Shown: piece after piece, positions 38,136-46,625 of the stretch
How positions within the stretch are numbered: position 1 is the first letter of the stretch
How the letters are laid out: every line of letters starts with the position of its first letter
NCBI RefSeq assembly: GCF_902706035.1
Contig: NZ_CACSJA010000009.1
Location: 93,173 to 157,172 of the forward strand
Direction of reading: 5' to 3'
DNA length: 64,000 nt
DNA from: Pantoea sp. 18069
GTDB taxonomy: Bacteria; Pseudomonadota; Gammaproteobacteria; Burkholderiales; Burkholderiaceae_C
The notes under the pieces: generated by a model
What the model was told of the DNA's origin: nothing
The model's database searches: none
The model's input: only the letters and a program-made list of their open reading frames with translations
Translations under genes and position numbers: made by a program

Positions 38136-38447
38136 ATGCACAGCGAAGTGACCGTGACCCTGGCTCCCGAACAGGAATTCCATGTCGACCTGCGTGGCGT
38201 CGAGCCGCTTGGCCACGAAGCCGCGCGCCAGTGGCTGGACGAGCAGTTCATCGCCTTCGATTGCGAGCCGCTGCGCCCCAGCGGCAAGGTGCTGCTGGCC
38301 GACAAGCTGCTCACGGTGGCGCATGCCGCGGGCGCTTCCAGGCTCTCCGACCCCGAATGGCTGCGCGCCTTTGGCCGGGCCGCAACCGGCGTCACGGCGC
38401 GGCCCGTGGTGCGCATCGATATTCCGTCCATGACCGTGGGGTACTGA
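38136..38447 (+). CDS. Conserved-looking small protein of unknown function
   Basis: A 103-residue soluble protein (MHSEVTVTLAPEQEFHVDLRG...). AAGG lies six bases before the ATG at 38136. Composition is balanced, codon use matches neighbours, and there is no signal peptide, membrane segment or recognisable motif. The central part (EQFIAFDCEPLRPSGKVLLA) looks like a beta-rich fold. It is divergent from the yqcC-like gene and convergent with mpl. I do not recognise a family. Confidence 0.7.
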   Translation: MHSEVTVTLAPEQEFHVDLRGVEPLGHEAARQWLDEQFIAFDCEPLRPSGKVLLADKLLTVAHAAGASRLSDPEWLRAFGRAATGVTARPVVRIDIPSMTVGY

Positions 38448-38463
38448 ATATCGCTATGGCGCA

Positions 38464-38668
38464 GGGCGTTCATGGCTCGAAGGGGCCGCCGATGCAGGCT
38501 CACCACGAACGGTTGTCCCGCTCGCCCTGAGCCTGTCGAAGGGTGAACGGCCCTGCCTCAGGAATAAGCGGGTATTGGTCTTGTCTATAGGGCAGGCCGT
38601 TCATGGTTCGATGGGGCCGCCCAGGCAAGCTCACCGCGAACGGTTTTTCACGGTCGCCCTGCGCTGCT
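38464..38668. repeat. Two direct copies of a ~70-bp intergenic repeat
   Basis: Copy A (38464-38532) and copy B (38591-38668) both read GCGTTCATGG/CCGTTCATGG, then TCGA-GGGGCCGCC, GGCTCACC or AGCTCACC, CGAACGGTT and TCGCCCTG. Copy A continues with GCCTGTCGAAGGG, the core of a repeat that is very common in beta- and gammaproteobacterial genomes. They lie in the convergent gap before mpl. They are REP-like rather than genes. Confidence 0.75.
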
Positions 38669-38672
38669 GATT

Positions 38673-40103
38673 TCAACCCGCCTGCTGGCCCAGCCTCTCC
38701 AGCAACCTGGCATGGATCCCGCCAAACCCCCCATTGCTCATGCATACCACTTGGTCGCCGGGCCGCGCCGCGGCAACCACCTGGGCGATCAGCGTGTCGA
38801 TATCGGGCGCGGTCTGCGCGCGCTTGCCCGGGCCCACGCCCAGGGGCGTGAGCGCGGCCGCCGCATCCCAGTCGAGGCCGGCGGTATGACAGAACACCAG
38901 GTCGGCGCTCTCAAGCGACCAGGGCAGCAGTGCCTTCATCGCGCCTAGCTTCATGGTGTTGCTGCGCGGCTCGAACACCGCAAGAATGCGCTGGCCTGCA
39001 GACGCGCTGCGGCGCAGGCCGTCGAGCGTGGTGCGTATGGCCGTGGGGTGGTGGGCGAAATCGTCGAACACGGTGACGCCGCGCACCGTGCCGCGCAGCT
39101 CCATGCGGCGCTTGACGTTCTGAAAGCGCGCGAGTGCCGCGCAGGCCTGGGCCGGCGTCACGCCCACATGCTGGGCCGCGGCGATCGCGGCCAGCGCGTT
39201 GAGCTGGTTGTGCACGCCGCTCAATGCCCATTCGAGCCGTGCGACGGTCCGGCCGCGCTGCAGCACGTCGAACGCATGGGGCTCGCCCTGGGCGCTGAAG
39301 TCGCTCACGGCCGAGCCGAAGTCGCAGACGTCGCTCCAGCAACCCTGGTGCAGCACGCGCGTGAGGCTTTCCTCGAGCGCGTTGGTCACGATGCGCCCCG
39401 ACGAGGGTACGGTGCGCACCAGATGGTGGAACTGGCGCTCGATCGCGGCCAGGTCGTCGAAGATGTCGGCGTGGTCGAACTCGAGGTTGTTCAGAATGGC
39501 GGTGCGCGGGCGGTAGTGGACAAACTTGCTGCGCTTGTCGAAGAACGCAGTGTCGTATTCGTCGGCTTCTATCACGAACAGCGGCTCGGCGCCGGCCGGC
39601 CCCGGGCCCGTGATGGGGCGCGTGGCCGCGCCCAGCCGCGCGGACACGCCAAAGTCCAGCGGCACGCCGCCGACCAGGAAACCGGGTTGCAGCCCCGCGC
39701 ATTCGAGGATCCAGGCCAGCATGGAGGTGGTCGTGGTCTTGCCGTGCGTGCCGGCCACGGCCAGCACATGGCGCCCGCGCAGCACATGCTCGCTGAGCCA
39801 TTGCGGGCCGCTGGTATAGGGCATGCCGGCGTCGAGAATCGCTTCCATCAGCGGGTATTTCGCGCGCCCGTCGGGCAGGCGGGCGCGGCTGACGACGTTG
39901 CCGACCACGAACATGTCGGGCTTGAGGCTGATCTGGTCGGCATCATAGCCTTCGATCAATTCGATGCCCAACGCGCGCAGCTGGTCGCTCATCGGGGGGT
40001 AGACGCCGGCATCGCAGCCGGTGACGCGGTGGCCCGCTTCGCGCGCGAGTGCGGCGAGTCCGCCCATGAAGGTGCCGCAAATCCCCAATATATGTATGTG
40101 CAT
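38673..40103 (-). CDS. mpl: UDP-MurNAc:L-Ala-gamma-D-Glu-meso-DAP ligase Mpl
   Basis: Murein recycling ligase that attaches salvaged tripeptide directly to UDP-MurNAc, 476 residues. The N-terminus HIHILGICGTFMGGLAALAREAG distinguishes it from MurC. The ATP loop [41 protein letters not shown] and third-domain FDDFAHHPTAI are present. The ATG at 40103 was chosen from this N-terminus; the frame runs further upstream without similarity. TAGAAT lies eight bases before the ATG. Together with AmpD (53636) it forms the recycling branch of the wall pathway. Confidence 0.95.
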   Translation of the reverse strand: MHIHILGICGTFMGGLAALAREAGHRVTGCDAGVYPPMSDQLRALGIELIEGYDADQISLKPDMFVVGNVVSRARLPDGRAKYPLMEAILDAGMPYTSGPQWLSEHVLRGRHVLAVAGTHGKTTTTSMLAWILECAGLQPGFLVGGVPLDFGVSARLGAATRPITGPGPAGAEPLFVIEADEYDTAFFDKRSKFVHYRPRTAILNNLEFDHADIFDDLAAIERQFHHLVRTVPSSGRIVTNALEESLTRVLHQGCWSDVCDFGSAVSDFSAQGEPHAFDVLQRGRTVARLEWALSGVHNQLNALAAIAAAQHVGVTPAQACAALARFQNVKRRMELRGTVRGVTVFDDFAHHPTAIRTTLDGLRRSASAGQRILAVFEPRSNTMKLGAMKALLPWSLESADLVFCHTAGLDWDAAAALTPLGVGPGKRAQTAPDIDTLIAQVVAAARPGDQVVCMSNGGFGGIHARLLERLGQQAG

Positions 40104-40345
40104 GGCCCGGGATTCTACGTTTGGCGCGGCGCGGACGGCGCGCTGGCCGGGCGCGGCGCACAAGGGCTTGCAAAAAAGCCGGCGCCGGGCATTTAATGGC
40201 ACTGGGGCCCGCGCGGGGCCAGGCGTTGCGGCGCAGGGAATCACCGCTCGCATGTCGGGGCGATGGCATGCCGGTATTCTGTCGCCAGGGTCCTGTGGTC
40301 GCGCGCTGCGGGAGTTTGTCGGCTTGGCGTTTTTCGGGAGGCTGT

Positions 40346-40975
40346 ATGCAGCAAGACTCACTCATGGATGAAATCGCCCACACCGCCGCGCGCCTGGTAG
40401 TCGAAGACGGCCTCGACTGGGGCGCGGCCAAGCGCCGTGCGCTGCGTGAACTGGGCCTGCCCACGCGCACCGCGTTGCCCGACAACGACCGCGTCGAGGA
40501 TGCGGTGCGTGAATACATTGCGCTGTTTTGCGCCGACACCCAGCCGGCCGAGCTGCGCGCGTTGCGCCGGCTCGCGCTCGAGTGGATGGAGCGCATGGCG
40601 CAGTTCCGCCCGCACCTGGGCGGCGCGGTCTGGCGCGGCACGGCCACGCGCCTGTCCGATGTCTATCTGCAGCTGTTTTGCGATGATTGCAAGTCGGCTG
40701 AAATCGCGCTGATCAACCACCATGTCGATTACGACCCGAGCACGGTCACGGGCTTTCATGGCGAGGACGTCGAGGCGCTGAGCCTGGGCGTGATGTGCCG
40801 CGAACTCGATGTGGTCGTCGGCGTGCACCTGCTGGTCTACGATCTCGACGACCTGCGCGGCGCGCTGCGCCCCGATGCCCACGGCCGCAGTCCGCGCGGC
40901 GACGCGAATGCCGTGCGCCGACTTTTGCGTGAAGAAAATGGAACCCATGACGAAGCTATCCAACCAGTCCGCTGA
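40346..40975 (+). CDS. Uncharacterised protein with a degenerate nucleotidyltransferase-like motif
   Basis: A 209-residue soluble protein. GGGAGG five bases before the ATG at 40346 fixes the start (MQQDSLMDEIAHTAARLVVEDG). The N-terminal third is helical. The centre reads GAVWRGTATRLSDVYLQLFCDD, which resembles the G-x(8-12)-SD-x-D strand-turn of nucleotidyltransferases, but the second Asp is Tyr. The C-terminal part ends in DDLRGALRPDAHGRSPRGD. It is divergent from mpl and overlaps the next gene by about 29 bp. Homologues are sometimes annotated as Mur ligases, which the sequence does not support. Confidence 0.75.
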   Translation: MQQDSLMDEIAHTAARLVVEDGLDWGAAKRRALRELGLPTRTALPDNDRVEDAVREYIALFCADTQPAELRALRRLALEWMERMAQFRPHLGGAVWRGTATRLSDVYLQLFCDDCKSAEIALINHHVDYDPSTVTGFHGEDVEALSLGVMCRELDVVVGVHLLVYDLDDLRGALRPDAHGRSPRGDANAVRRLLREENGTHDEAIQPVR

Positions 40976-41513
40976 TTCTTCCCCTGCAGCCCCTTCCTCG
41001 CGCCGGCGCCTGTGGCTGGGCGCGGGCGTGGCCGGTGTGGCCGCCGTTGCCGGCGCCGGCCTGGCCTGGTGGCGGCTTACGCCGGGCGCGGCCCAGCCCG
41101 GCGTCGAAGAGGCGCTGTGGCGCCAGCAGTTCACCACGCCCGAAGGCGCACCCCTGCCGATGGCGGCCTGGCGCGGCCAGCCGCTGATCGTGAATTTCTG
41201 GGCCACCTGGTGCCCGCCCTGCGTGCGCGAACTGCCGCTGCTGAGCGAATTTGCGGCCCGCAAGGCCACGCATGGCATTCAGGTGGTAGGCTTGGCCGTC
41301 GACAAACCGGCGCCGGTGCAGAAATTCCTGCAGCGCCAGCCGCTGGCCTTTCCCGTCGGCATGGCCGCGGAGGGCAGCCAGCTCACGCGCGATCTGGGCA
41401 ATCTGAACGGGGGACTGCCGTTCACGGTCTTTCTCGGAAGCGATGGGAAGCTGCGGCAACGTAAAATAGGCGAATTGAGCGCGCAGGATCTCGCGCAATG
41501 GGCCCAAAGTTAG
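40947..41513 (+). CDS. TlpA-like thiol:disulfide oxidoreductase
   Basis: A membrane-anchored thioredoxin-fold protein of about 188 residues. An N-terminal segment with SSRRRLWLG, similar to a twin-arginine motif, precedes a hydrophobic stretch (GAGVAGVAAVAGAGLAWW). The active site is WATWCPPC. The redoxin pattern then follows: VVGLAVDKPAPVQKFL, FPVGMA, and GLPFTVFLGSDG with the cis-Pro. It likely reduces periplasmic disulfides, for example in cytochrome c maturation. An ATG at 40938 would add three residues. The gene overlaps the end of the upstream gene, so the two are probably co-translated. Confidence 0.88.
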   Translation: MTKLSNQSADSSPAAPSSRRRLWLGAGVAGVAAVAGAGLAWWRLTPGAAQPGVEEALWRQQFTTPEGAPLPMAAWRGQPLIVNFWATWCPPCVRELPLLSEFAARKATHGIQVVGLAVDKPAPVQKFLQRQPLAFPVGMAAEGSQLTRDLGNLNGGLPFTVFLGSDGKLRQRKIGELSAQDLAQWAQS

Positions 41514-41639
41514 CCTGCGGCATGCCTTTTTTCCCTAATCTCCCTTGCGATGTTGGTGAAAAATGTGCCTCGAAACGCGAAGTAGGGCGAAATTGGAGTA
41601 AATTCGCGCCCTTATTAAGTTTTAGTCGCTGGAGCTCCC

Positions 41640-42089
41640 ATGGATTTGCGAAAACTCAAGACCTTGATCGATCTGGTCTCTGAATCCAACGTGTCAGAGT
41701 TGGAAATCACCGAGGCCGAAGGCAAAGTGCGTATCGTCAAGAGCGAAGGCAAGGTGCTGCAGCAGTATGTCGCCGCTCCCGCGGCAGCGCCCGTCGCGCC
41801 CGCGCCGGCCGCAGCGCCCGCTGCCGAGCTGCCCGCTCCCGTTGCCGCAGAGACCGGTCATGTCGTGAAGTCGCCGATGGTGGGCACGTTCTACCGCTCG
41901 TCGAGCCCGGGTGCCAAGCCGTTTGTCGAGCTGGGCTCCGAGGTCAAGGAAGGCGAGACCATCTGCATCATCGAAGCCATGAAGATCCTCAACGAGATCG
42001 AAGCCGACAAGTCGGGCAAGATCACCCGCATCCTGGGCGAAAACGGCCAGGCGGTCGAGTACGGACAACCGCTGTTCGTGATCGAGTGA
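41640..42089 (+). CDS. accB: Biotin carboxyl carrier protein of acetyl-CoA carboxylase
   Basis: Carries biotin between AccC and AccAD in the first step of fatty acid synthesis; 149 residues. The N-terminal part ([22 protein letters not shown]) is the AccC-binding region. An Ala/Pro linker (about 45-75) leads to the biotinyl domain with [11 protein letters not shown] and biotin-bearing Lys115. The 126-bp gap upstream is AT-rich with TAAATT near 41598 as a possible -10, and CTGGAG precedes the ATG. accC follows after 114 bp. Confidence 0.97.
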   Translation: MDLRKLKTLIDLVSESNVSELEITEAEGKVRIVKSEGKVLQQYVAAPAAAPVAPAPAAAPAAELPAPVAAETGHVVKSPMVGTFYRSSSPGAKPFVELGSEVKEGETICIIEAMKILNEIEADKSGKITRILGENGQAVEYGQPLFVIE

Positions 42090-42203
42090 ACGGCGAGCCT
42101 GTGATGCTGCGTAAAGCAAAAAGTAGCAGCCGCGCCTGTCGCCCGGCTGAGCCCATGACTGTGGCGTGCGCCCATACGCAGGCACTGCGCTGCGAGGACT
42201 TCC

Positions 42204-43559
42204 ATGTTTAAGAAAATTCTGGTGGCCAACCGGGGCGAGATTGCCCTGCGCATCCAGCGCGCCTGCCGCGAGCTGGGTGTCAAGGCCGTGATGGTCTATT
42301 CCGAAGCCGACCGTGACGCCAAGTACGTCAAGCTCGCCGACGAAGCCGTCTGCATAGGCCCCGCGCCTTCCCCGCTGAGCTATCTCAGCATGCCGGCCAT
42401 CATTTCCGCGGCCGAAGTGACCGATGCCGAAGCCATCCATCCCGGCTACGGTTTCCTGAGCGAAAACGCCGACTTCGCCGAGCGCGTCGAGAAAAGCGGC
42501 TTCCAGTTCATCGGCCCTACGCCCGAGTCGATCCGCATCATGGGCGACAAGGTCTCGGCCAAGCAGGCCATGATCAAGGCCGGCGTGCCCTGCGTGCCGG
42601 GCTCCGACGGCGAACTGCCCGACGATCCGGTGCAGATCCGTCGCATTGCCAAGGCCGTGGGCTATCCCGTGATCATCAAGGCCGCAGGCGGCGGCGGTGG
42701 CCGCGGCATGCGTGTGGTGCATACCGAAGCCGCGCTGGTCAATGCCGTGCAGATGACCAAGGCCGAAGCCGCCGCGGCGTTCGGCAATCCCGCGGTGTAC
42801 ATGGAAAAGTACCTGCAGAACCCGCGCCACATCGAAATCCAGGTGCTGGCCGACAAGTTCAAGAACGCGGTCTACCTGGGCGAGCGCGACTGCTCCATGC
42901 AGCGCCGCCACCAGAAGGTGATCGAAGAGGCGCCCGCGCCCGGCATTCCACGCCGGCTGATCGAACGCATAGGCGAGCGCTGCGTCGCGGCCTGCAAGAA
43001 GATCGGCTACCGCGGTGCGGGCACGTTCGAGTTCCTGTTCGAGAACGGCGAGTTCTACTTCATTGAAATGAACACGCGCGTTCAGGTCGAGCACCCCGTG
43101 ACCGAAATGATTTCGGGCGTAGACATCGTCAAGACGCAGATCATGGTTGCGGCCGACGAGAAGCTGCCGTTCACGCAGCGCCAGATCGAGCTGCGCGGCC
43201 ACGCGATCGAATGCCGGATCAACGCCGAGGACGCGTACAAGTTCACGCCGTCTCCCGGCCGTATCACCACCTGGCATGCGCCCGGCGGTCCGGGCGTGCG
43301 CGTGGACTCGCACATCTACACGAACTACTTCGTGCCCCCGAACTACGACTCGATGATCGGCAAGCTGATCGTCCACGGCGACACGCGCGAGCAGGCCCTG
43401 GCCCGCATGCGCACGGCGCTGCTGGAAACCGTGGTCGAAGGCATCAACACCAACATTCCCCTGCACAAGGATCTGATGGTCGATGCCAAGTTCATGGAAG
43501 GCGGCACCAACATCCACTATCTGGAAGAGTGGCTGCAGCTGCGCAATCCCAAGCGATGA
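42204..43559 (+). CDS. accC: Biotin carboxylase AccC
   Basis: ATP-grasp subunit that carboxylates biotin on AccB, 451 residues. [19 protein letters not shown] at the start, the Gly-rich loop [62 protein letters not shown] and the C-terminal [12 protein letters not shown] are intact. It forms an operon with accB and is closed by a strong hairpin terminator. Confidence 0.97.
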   Translation: MFKKILVANRGEIALRIQRACRELGVKAVMVYSEADRDAKYVKLADEAVCIGPAPSPLSYLSMPAIISAAEVTDAEAIHPGYGFLSENADFAERVEKSGFQFIGPTPESIRIMGDKVSAKQAMIKAGVPCVPGSDGELPDDPVQIRRIAKAVGYPVIIKAAGGGGGRGMRVVHTEAALVNAVQMTKAEAAAAFGNPAVYMEKYLQNPRHIEIQVLADKFKNAVYLGERDCSMQRRHQKVIEEAPAPGIPRRLIERIGERCVAACKKIGYRGAGTFEFLFENGEFYFIEMNTRVQVEHPVTEMISGVDIVKTQIMVAADEKLPFTQRQIELRGHAIECRINAEDAYKFTPSPGRITTWHAPGGPGVRVDSHIYTNYFVPPNYDSMIGKLIVHGDTREQALARMRTALLETVVEGINTNIPLHKDLMVDAKFMEGGTNIHYLEEWLQLRNPKR

Positions 43560-43585
43560 GTCAGGCCGCAGGGCTGTGACCGCAC

Positions 43586-43625
43586 ATGCTGGCCTCTGGC
43601 GACGGAGGCCGGCATTTTCATTTTT
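43586..43625 (+). terminator. Terminator of accBC, upstream of prmA
   Basis: Eleven-base arms ATGCTGGCCTC and GAGGCCGGCAT (43586-43596, 43605-43615; one G-U pair) are followed by TTTTCATTTTT. The prmA Shine-Dalgarno (AAGGAA) begins within ten bases of the end, so the hairpin may act as an attenuator for prmA rather than a full stop. Confidence 0.78.
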
Positions 43626-43640
43626 ACAAGGAACGGCGTC

Positions 43641-44525
43641 ATGTTTGAACTGAGCCTGTTGTGCCCCGAAGACCGGGTGGAAACCATCAGCGATGCGCTG
43701 GATGCGCTGGACGCACTGAGCGTGTCGGTCGAAGACGCCGATGCGCAGACCGAGGCCGAGCAGGCCCTGTTCGGCGAACCGGGCATGCCGCCGCCCAAGG
43801 ATGGCTGGCAGCGCAGCCGTGTGGTCGCACTGTTTCCCACCGAGGAACTCGCGCAGGAAGCGCGCCAGCTGCTGAGTCTGCAGGACTTCTTCGACGGCTG
43901 CACGGTGCTGGGCGTGAACAACGTGCCCGAGCAGGACTGGGTGCGCCTGACGCAGTCGCAGTTCACGCCCGTGGACATCACGCCCGAGTTCTGGATCGTG
44001 CCGACCTGGCACGACATGCCGGCGGCGGCCAGGGTCAGCATCCGGCTCGACCCGGGCCTGGCTTTCGGCACCGGCACCCACCCCACGACCCGCATGTGCC
44101 TGCGCTGGATCGCGCGCCAGCCCGCGGGATCGCTGGGCCGCGTGCTTGACTACGGCTGCGGCTCGGGCATTCTCGCCATAGGCGCGGCCAAGTTCGGCGC
44201 CGTCGACATCGACGCGGTGGACATCGATACCGCGGCCGTCGATTCGACGCTGCTCAATGCCCAGGCGAACGAAGTGCAACTGTCCGCGGGACTGCCCGAC
44301 CAGGCGCGCGGCGAATACGGCACGGTGCTGGCCAATATCCTGGCTTCGCCCCTGAAGGTGCTCGCGCCCCTGCTGTGCGCGCATGTCGCCGCTGGCGGAA
44401 ACCTGGTGCTCGCCGGTATCCTCGAGCGCCAGGCCGACGAACTCAAACAGGCCTATGCTCCGTGGGTGCAGCTCGAAGTCGCGGACGCCGAGGACGGCTG
44501 GATCCTGATGACCGCTGCGCGCTGA
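43641..44525 (+). CDS. prmA: Ribosomal protein L11 methyltransferase PrmA
   Basis: SAM-dependent methylation of ribosomal protein L11, 294 residues. The N-terminal substrate-recognition domain (MFELSLLCPEDRVETISDAL) is linked to the methyltransferase domain with GLAFGTGTHPTTRMCL, the SAM loop VLDYGCGSGILAIGAAK and NILASPLKVLAPLL. Its position after accBC is common in betaproteobacteria. Confidence 0.96.
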   Translation: MFELSLLCPEDRVETISDALDALDALSVSVEDADAQTEAEQALFGEPGMPPPKDGWQRSRVVALFPTEELAQEARQLLSLQDFFDGCTVLGVNNVPEQDWVRLTQSQFTPVDITPEFWIVPTWHDMPAAARVSIRLDPGLAFGTGTHPTTRMCLRWIARQPAGSLGRVLDYGCGSGILAIGAAKFGAVDIDAVDIDTAAVDSTLLNAQANEVQLSAGLPDQARGEYGTVLANILASPLKVLAPLLCAHVAAGGNLVLAGILERQADELKQAYAPWVQLEVADAEDGWILMTAAR

Positions 44526-44563
44526 GCCCGCTGCGGTCGCCCCACTTTTGACAGGAACTTCCA

Positions 44564-45640
44564 ATGAGCCAGACCACGCGCTGCCCTTCTTGTGGAACGA
44601 AGTTCAAGGTGGTGGCCGACCAGTTGCGCATCTCCGAGGGCTGGGTGCGCTGCGGCCAGTGCGAGGAAGTGTTCGACGCGACCCTGACGCTGGAGTCGCC
44701 CGGCATGGCCGCGACGGCGCCCGAGGCGCCGGCGCAGGTGCAGCCGCCTGAGCCGGGCGCAGCCGCAGGCTATGCGTTGCCTGCGGCAGTCGAGGACGAG
44801 GACGAGGATGATTTGCCGCTGGCCGAAAGCGGGCCCGAGCCGGAACCAGCCACCGCGCCCGAAGACGGGGACCGCATGGCACGCACCGAGCCGGAATTCG
44901 ACCCCGAGCCGGAAGCTTTCGCGGCTTCAGCGCAAACCACGGAGCCGGCGCAGGAGCTCGAGCCGCAAACGCCACCGGATGCTTTGCCCGAATCCGAATC
45001 CGAATCCGAATCCGAATCCGAACCCGAAGCGGACACGGACACGGAATTCGAACCCGCGCTGGACGCCGACGCCGCCGCAAGCATGCCCGCCGATCCGTTC
45101 GCGCTGCCCCAGTTGCCCGAGGCCGAGCCCGGTTTCGTGCGCGCGGCGCGGCGCCAGGCATTCTGGCGCGCGCCCGGCGTGCGGATGGCGCTGGGACTGG
45201 GCAGCGCGGTGCTGCTGCTGGGCCTGGCGCTGCAGGTCGCGCTGCAGGAGCGCAATGCACTGGCCGCCTGGCAGCCGTCGCTGCGGCCGGCGTTGCAGGG
45301 CCTTTGCGCGCTGTCCGGCTGTACGCTGTCGGCGCGCCAGGACATCAGCCAGGTGGTGATCTCGGGCTCGGCCTTCACGCGCACGGCGCAGGCCGACAGC
45401 TACCTCTTGAGCCTGACCATAGAAAACCAGGCCGGCACCGAACTCGCCATGCCTGCCGTGGAACTCACGCTCACCGACCTGCAGGACCAACCGGTGCTGC
45501 GCCGCGTGCTGCTGCGCGCCGATCTGCAGGCCCCGGCGACGCTCGGTCCACAGGCCGAATGGAGTGTGCGCATTCCGCTGGTCGTTACTGCCACGCCGAC
45601 GCGCATTGCGGGTTATCGTGCGCTTGTCTTTTATCCCTGA
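44564..45640 (+). CDS. Zinc-ribbon and DUF3426 membrane protein
   Basis: A 358-residue single-pass protein. The N-terminal zinc ribbon reads TRCPSCGTKFKV and VRCGQCEEVFD (CxxC...CxxC), as in the MJ0042-type motif. A long acidic low-complexity region (about 45-190) includes a run of Ser-Glu dipeptides from a hexanucleotide repeat. One membrane helix (about 206-226, VRMALGLGSAVLLLGLALQVAL) precedes the DUF3426 domain, with SGSAFTRTAQADSYLLSLTIEN and a possible disulfide in LCALSGCTLS. It follows prmA by 38 bp. Molecular function unknown. Confidence 0.88.
   Translation: MSQTTRCPSCGTKFKVVADQLRISEGWVRCGQCEEVFDATLTLESPGMAATAPEAPAQVQPPEPGAAAGYALPAAVEDEDEDDLPLAESGPEPEPATAPEDGDRMARTEPEFDPEPEAFAASAQTTEPAQELEPQTPPDALPESESESESESEPEADTDTEFEPALDADAAASMPADPFALPQLPEAEPGFVRAARRQAFWRAPGVRMALGLGSAVLLLGLALQVALQERNALAAWQPSLRPALQGLCALSGCTLSARQDISQVVISGSAFTRTAQADSYLLSLTIENQAGTELAMPAVELTLTDLQDQPVLRRVLLRADLQAPATLGPQAEWSVRIPLVVTATPTRIAGYRALVFYP
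44991..45020 (+). repeat. (AATCCG)5 hexanucleotide repeat in coding sequence
   Basis: Five perfect AATCCG units followed by AACCCG, encoding alternating Glu-Ser. Being a multiple of three, unit gain or loss would lengthen or shorten the acidic linker without a frameshift. Confidence 0.9.
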
Positions 45641-45661
45641 TCCTAGGAAAACTCACCGACT

Positions 45662-46558
45662 ATGGCCGCCATCATTTGTGGATCCCTCGCGTTTGACACC
45701 ATCATGACCTTCGAGGGTCGTTTCGCGGACCAGATCCTGCCCGACCAGTTGCACATTCTCAATGTCTCGTTCCTGGTGCCCACGCTGCGCCGCGACTTCG
45801 GCGGCTGTGCGGGCAATATCGCCTACAGCCTCAAGCTGCTGGGCGGCGAGCCGCTGCCGATGGCGATGCTGGGCAGCGACGGCGGCAGTTATCTGGAGCA
45901 CATGCGCGGCCTGGGCATCTCGACGCGCCATGTGGGCGAGAGCGGCGAGATCTTCACGGCGCAGGCCATGATCATGACCGACACCGACAACAACCAGATC
46001 ACGGCCTTCCATCCCGGCGCGATGTCGCATGCCCATCTGCTGGAGATCACGGCCGAGACCTCCGCGGCCGTGGGCATTGTCGCGCCCGATGGCCGCGAGG
46101 CAATGGTCCAGCATGCGCGCCAGTTCAAGGAAATGGGCATTCCTTTCGTCTTCGATCCGGGCCAGGGCCTGCCGATGTTCAACGGCGACGAGCTCAATGC
46201 CTTCATTGATCAGGCCGACTGGATTGCGGTCAACGACTACGAAGCCAAGGTCCTCAGCGACCGCACCGGCATGGACCTCGCGACGCTGTCCCAGCGGGTT
46301 CGGGGCCTGGTGGTGACGCTGGGCGCCGAGGGCTGCGAAGTCTGGGAGCAGGGCCGCAGGACGCCGGTCGCGCCGGTCGCTCCCAAGCAGGTGGTCGATC
46401 CCACGGGCTGCGGCGATGCCTGGCGTGGCGCGCTGCTGTTCGGTCTCGAAAAGGGCTGGCCTCTGGTGCGCTGCGCCGAACTGGGCAACCGCGTGGGCGC
46501 GCTGAAGATCGCAAGCAAGGGCCCGCAGAATTACCTGCTCGACTTTTCTGTGGAATAA
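45662..46558 (+). CDS. PfkB-family carbohydrate/adenosine kinase
   Basis: A 298-residue ribokinase-fold kinase. N-terminal CGSLAFDTIMTFEGRF, the substrate motif FGGCAGNIAYSLKLLGGEP, and the signature DPTGCGDAWRGALLFGLEKG with catalytic Asp are clear. The overall pattern (short lid, DKQ-free, ITAFHPGAM) is closest to bacterial adenosine kinase-like PfkB proteins, but ribokinase or another sugar kinase is not excluded. It starts 21 bp after the DUF3426 gene. Confidence 0.88.
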   Translation: MAAIICGSLAFDTIMTFEGRFADQILPDQLHILNVSFLVPTLRRDFGGCAGNIAYSLKLLGGEPLPMAMLGSDGGSYLEHMRGLGISTRHVGESGEIFTAQAMIMTDTDNNQITAFHPGAMSHAHLLEITAETSAAVGIVAPDGREAMVQHARQFKEMGIPFVFDPGQGLPMFNGDELNAFIDQADWIAVNDYEAKVLSDRTGMDLATLSQRVRGLVVTLGAEGCEVWEQGRRTPVAPVAPKQVVDPTGCGDAWRGALLFGLEKGWPLVRCAELGNRVGALKIASKGPQNYLLDFSVE

Positions 46559-46625
46559 GCCACGGTCGTGGCCGTGGGCGCGCTGCGCGTCCAGGGCGGA
46601 CTTTTCTTTCTGAGCCTGGACGAGC

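Noticed and set aside
41694..44564. A 956-codon minus-strand open frame
   Set aside because: Antisense to accB, accC and prmA.
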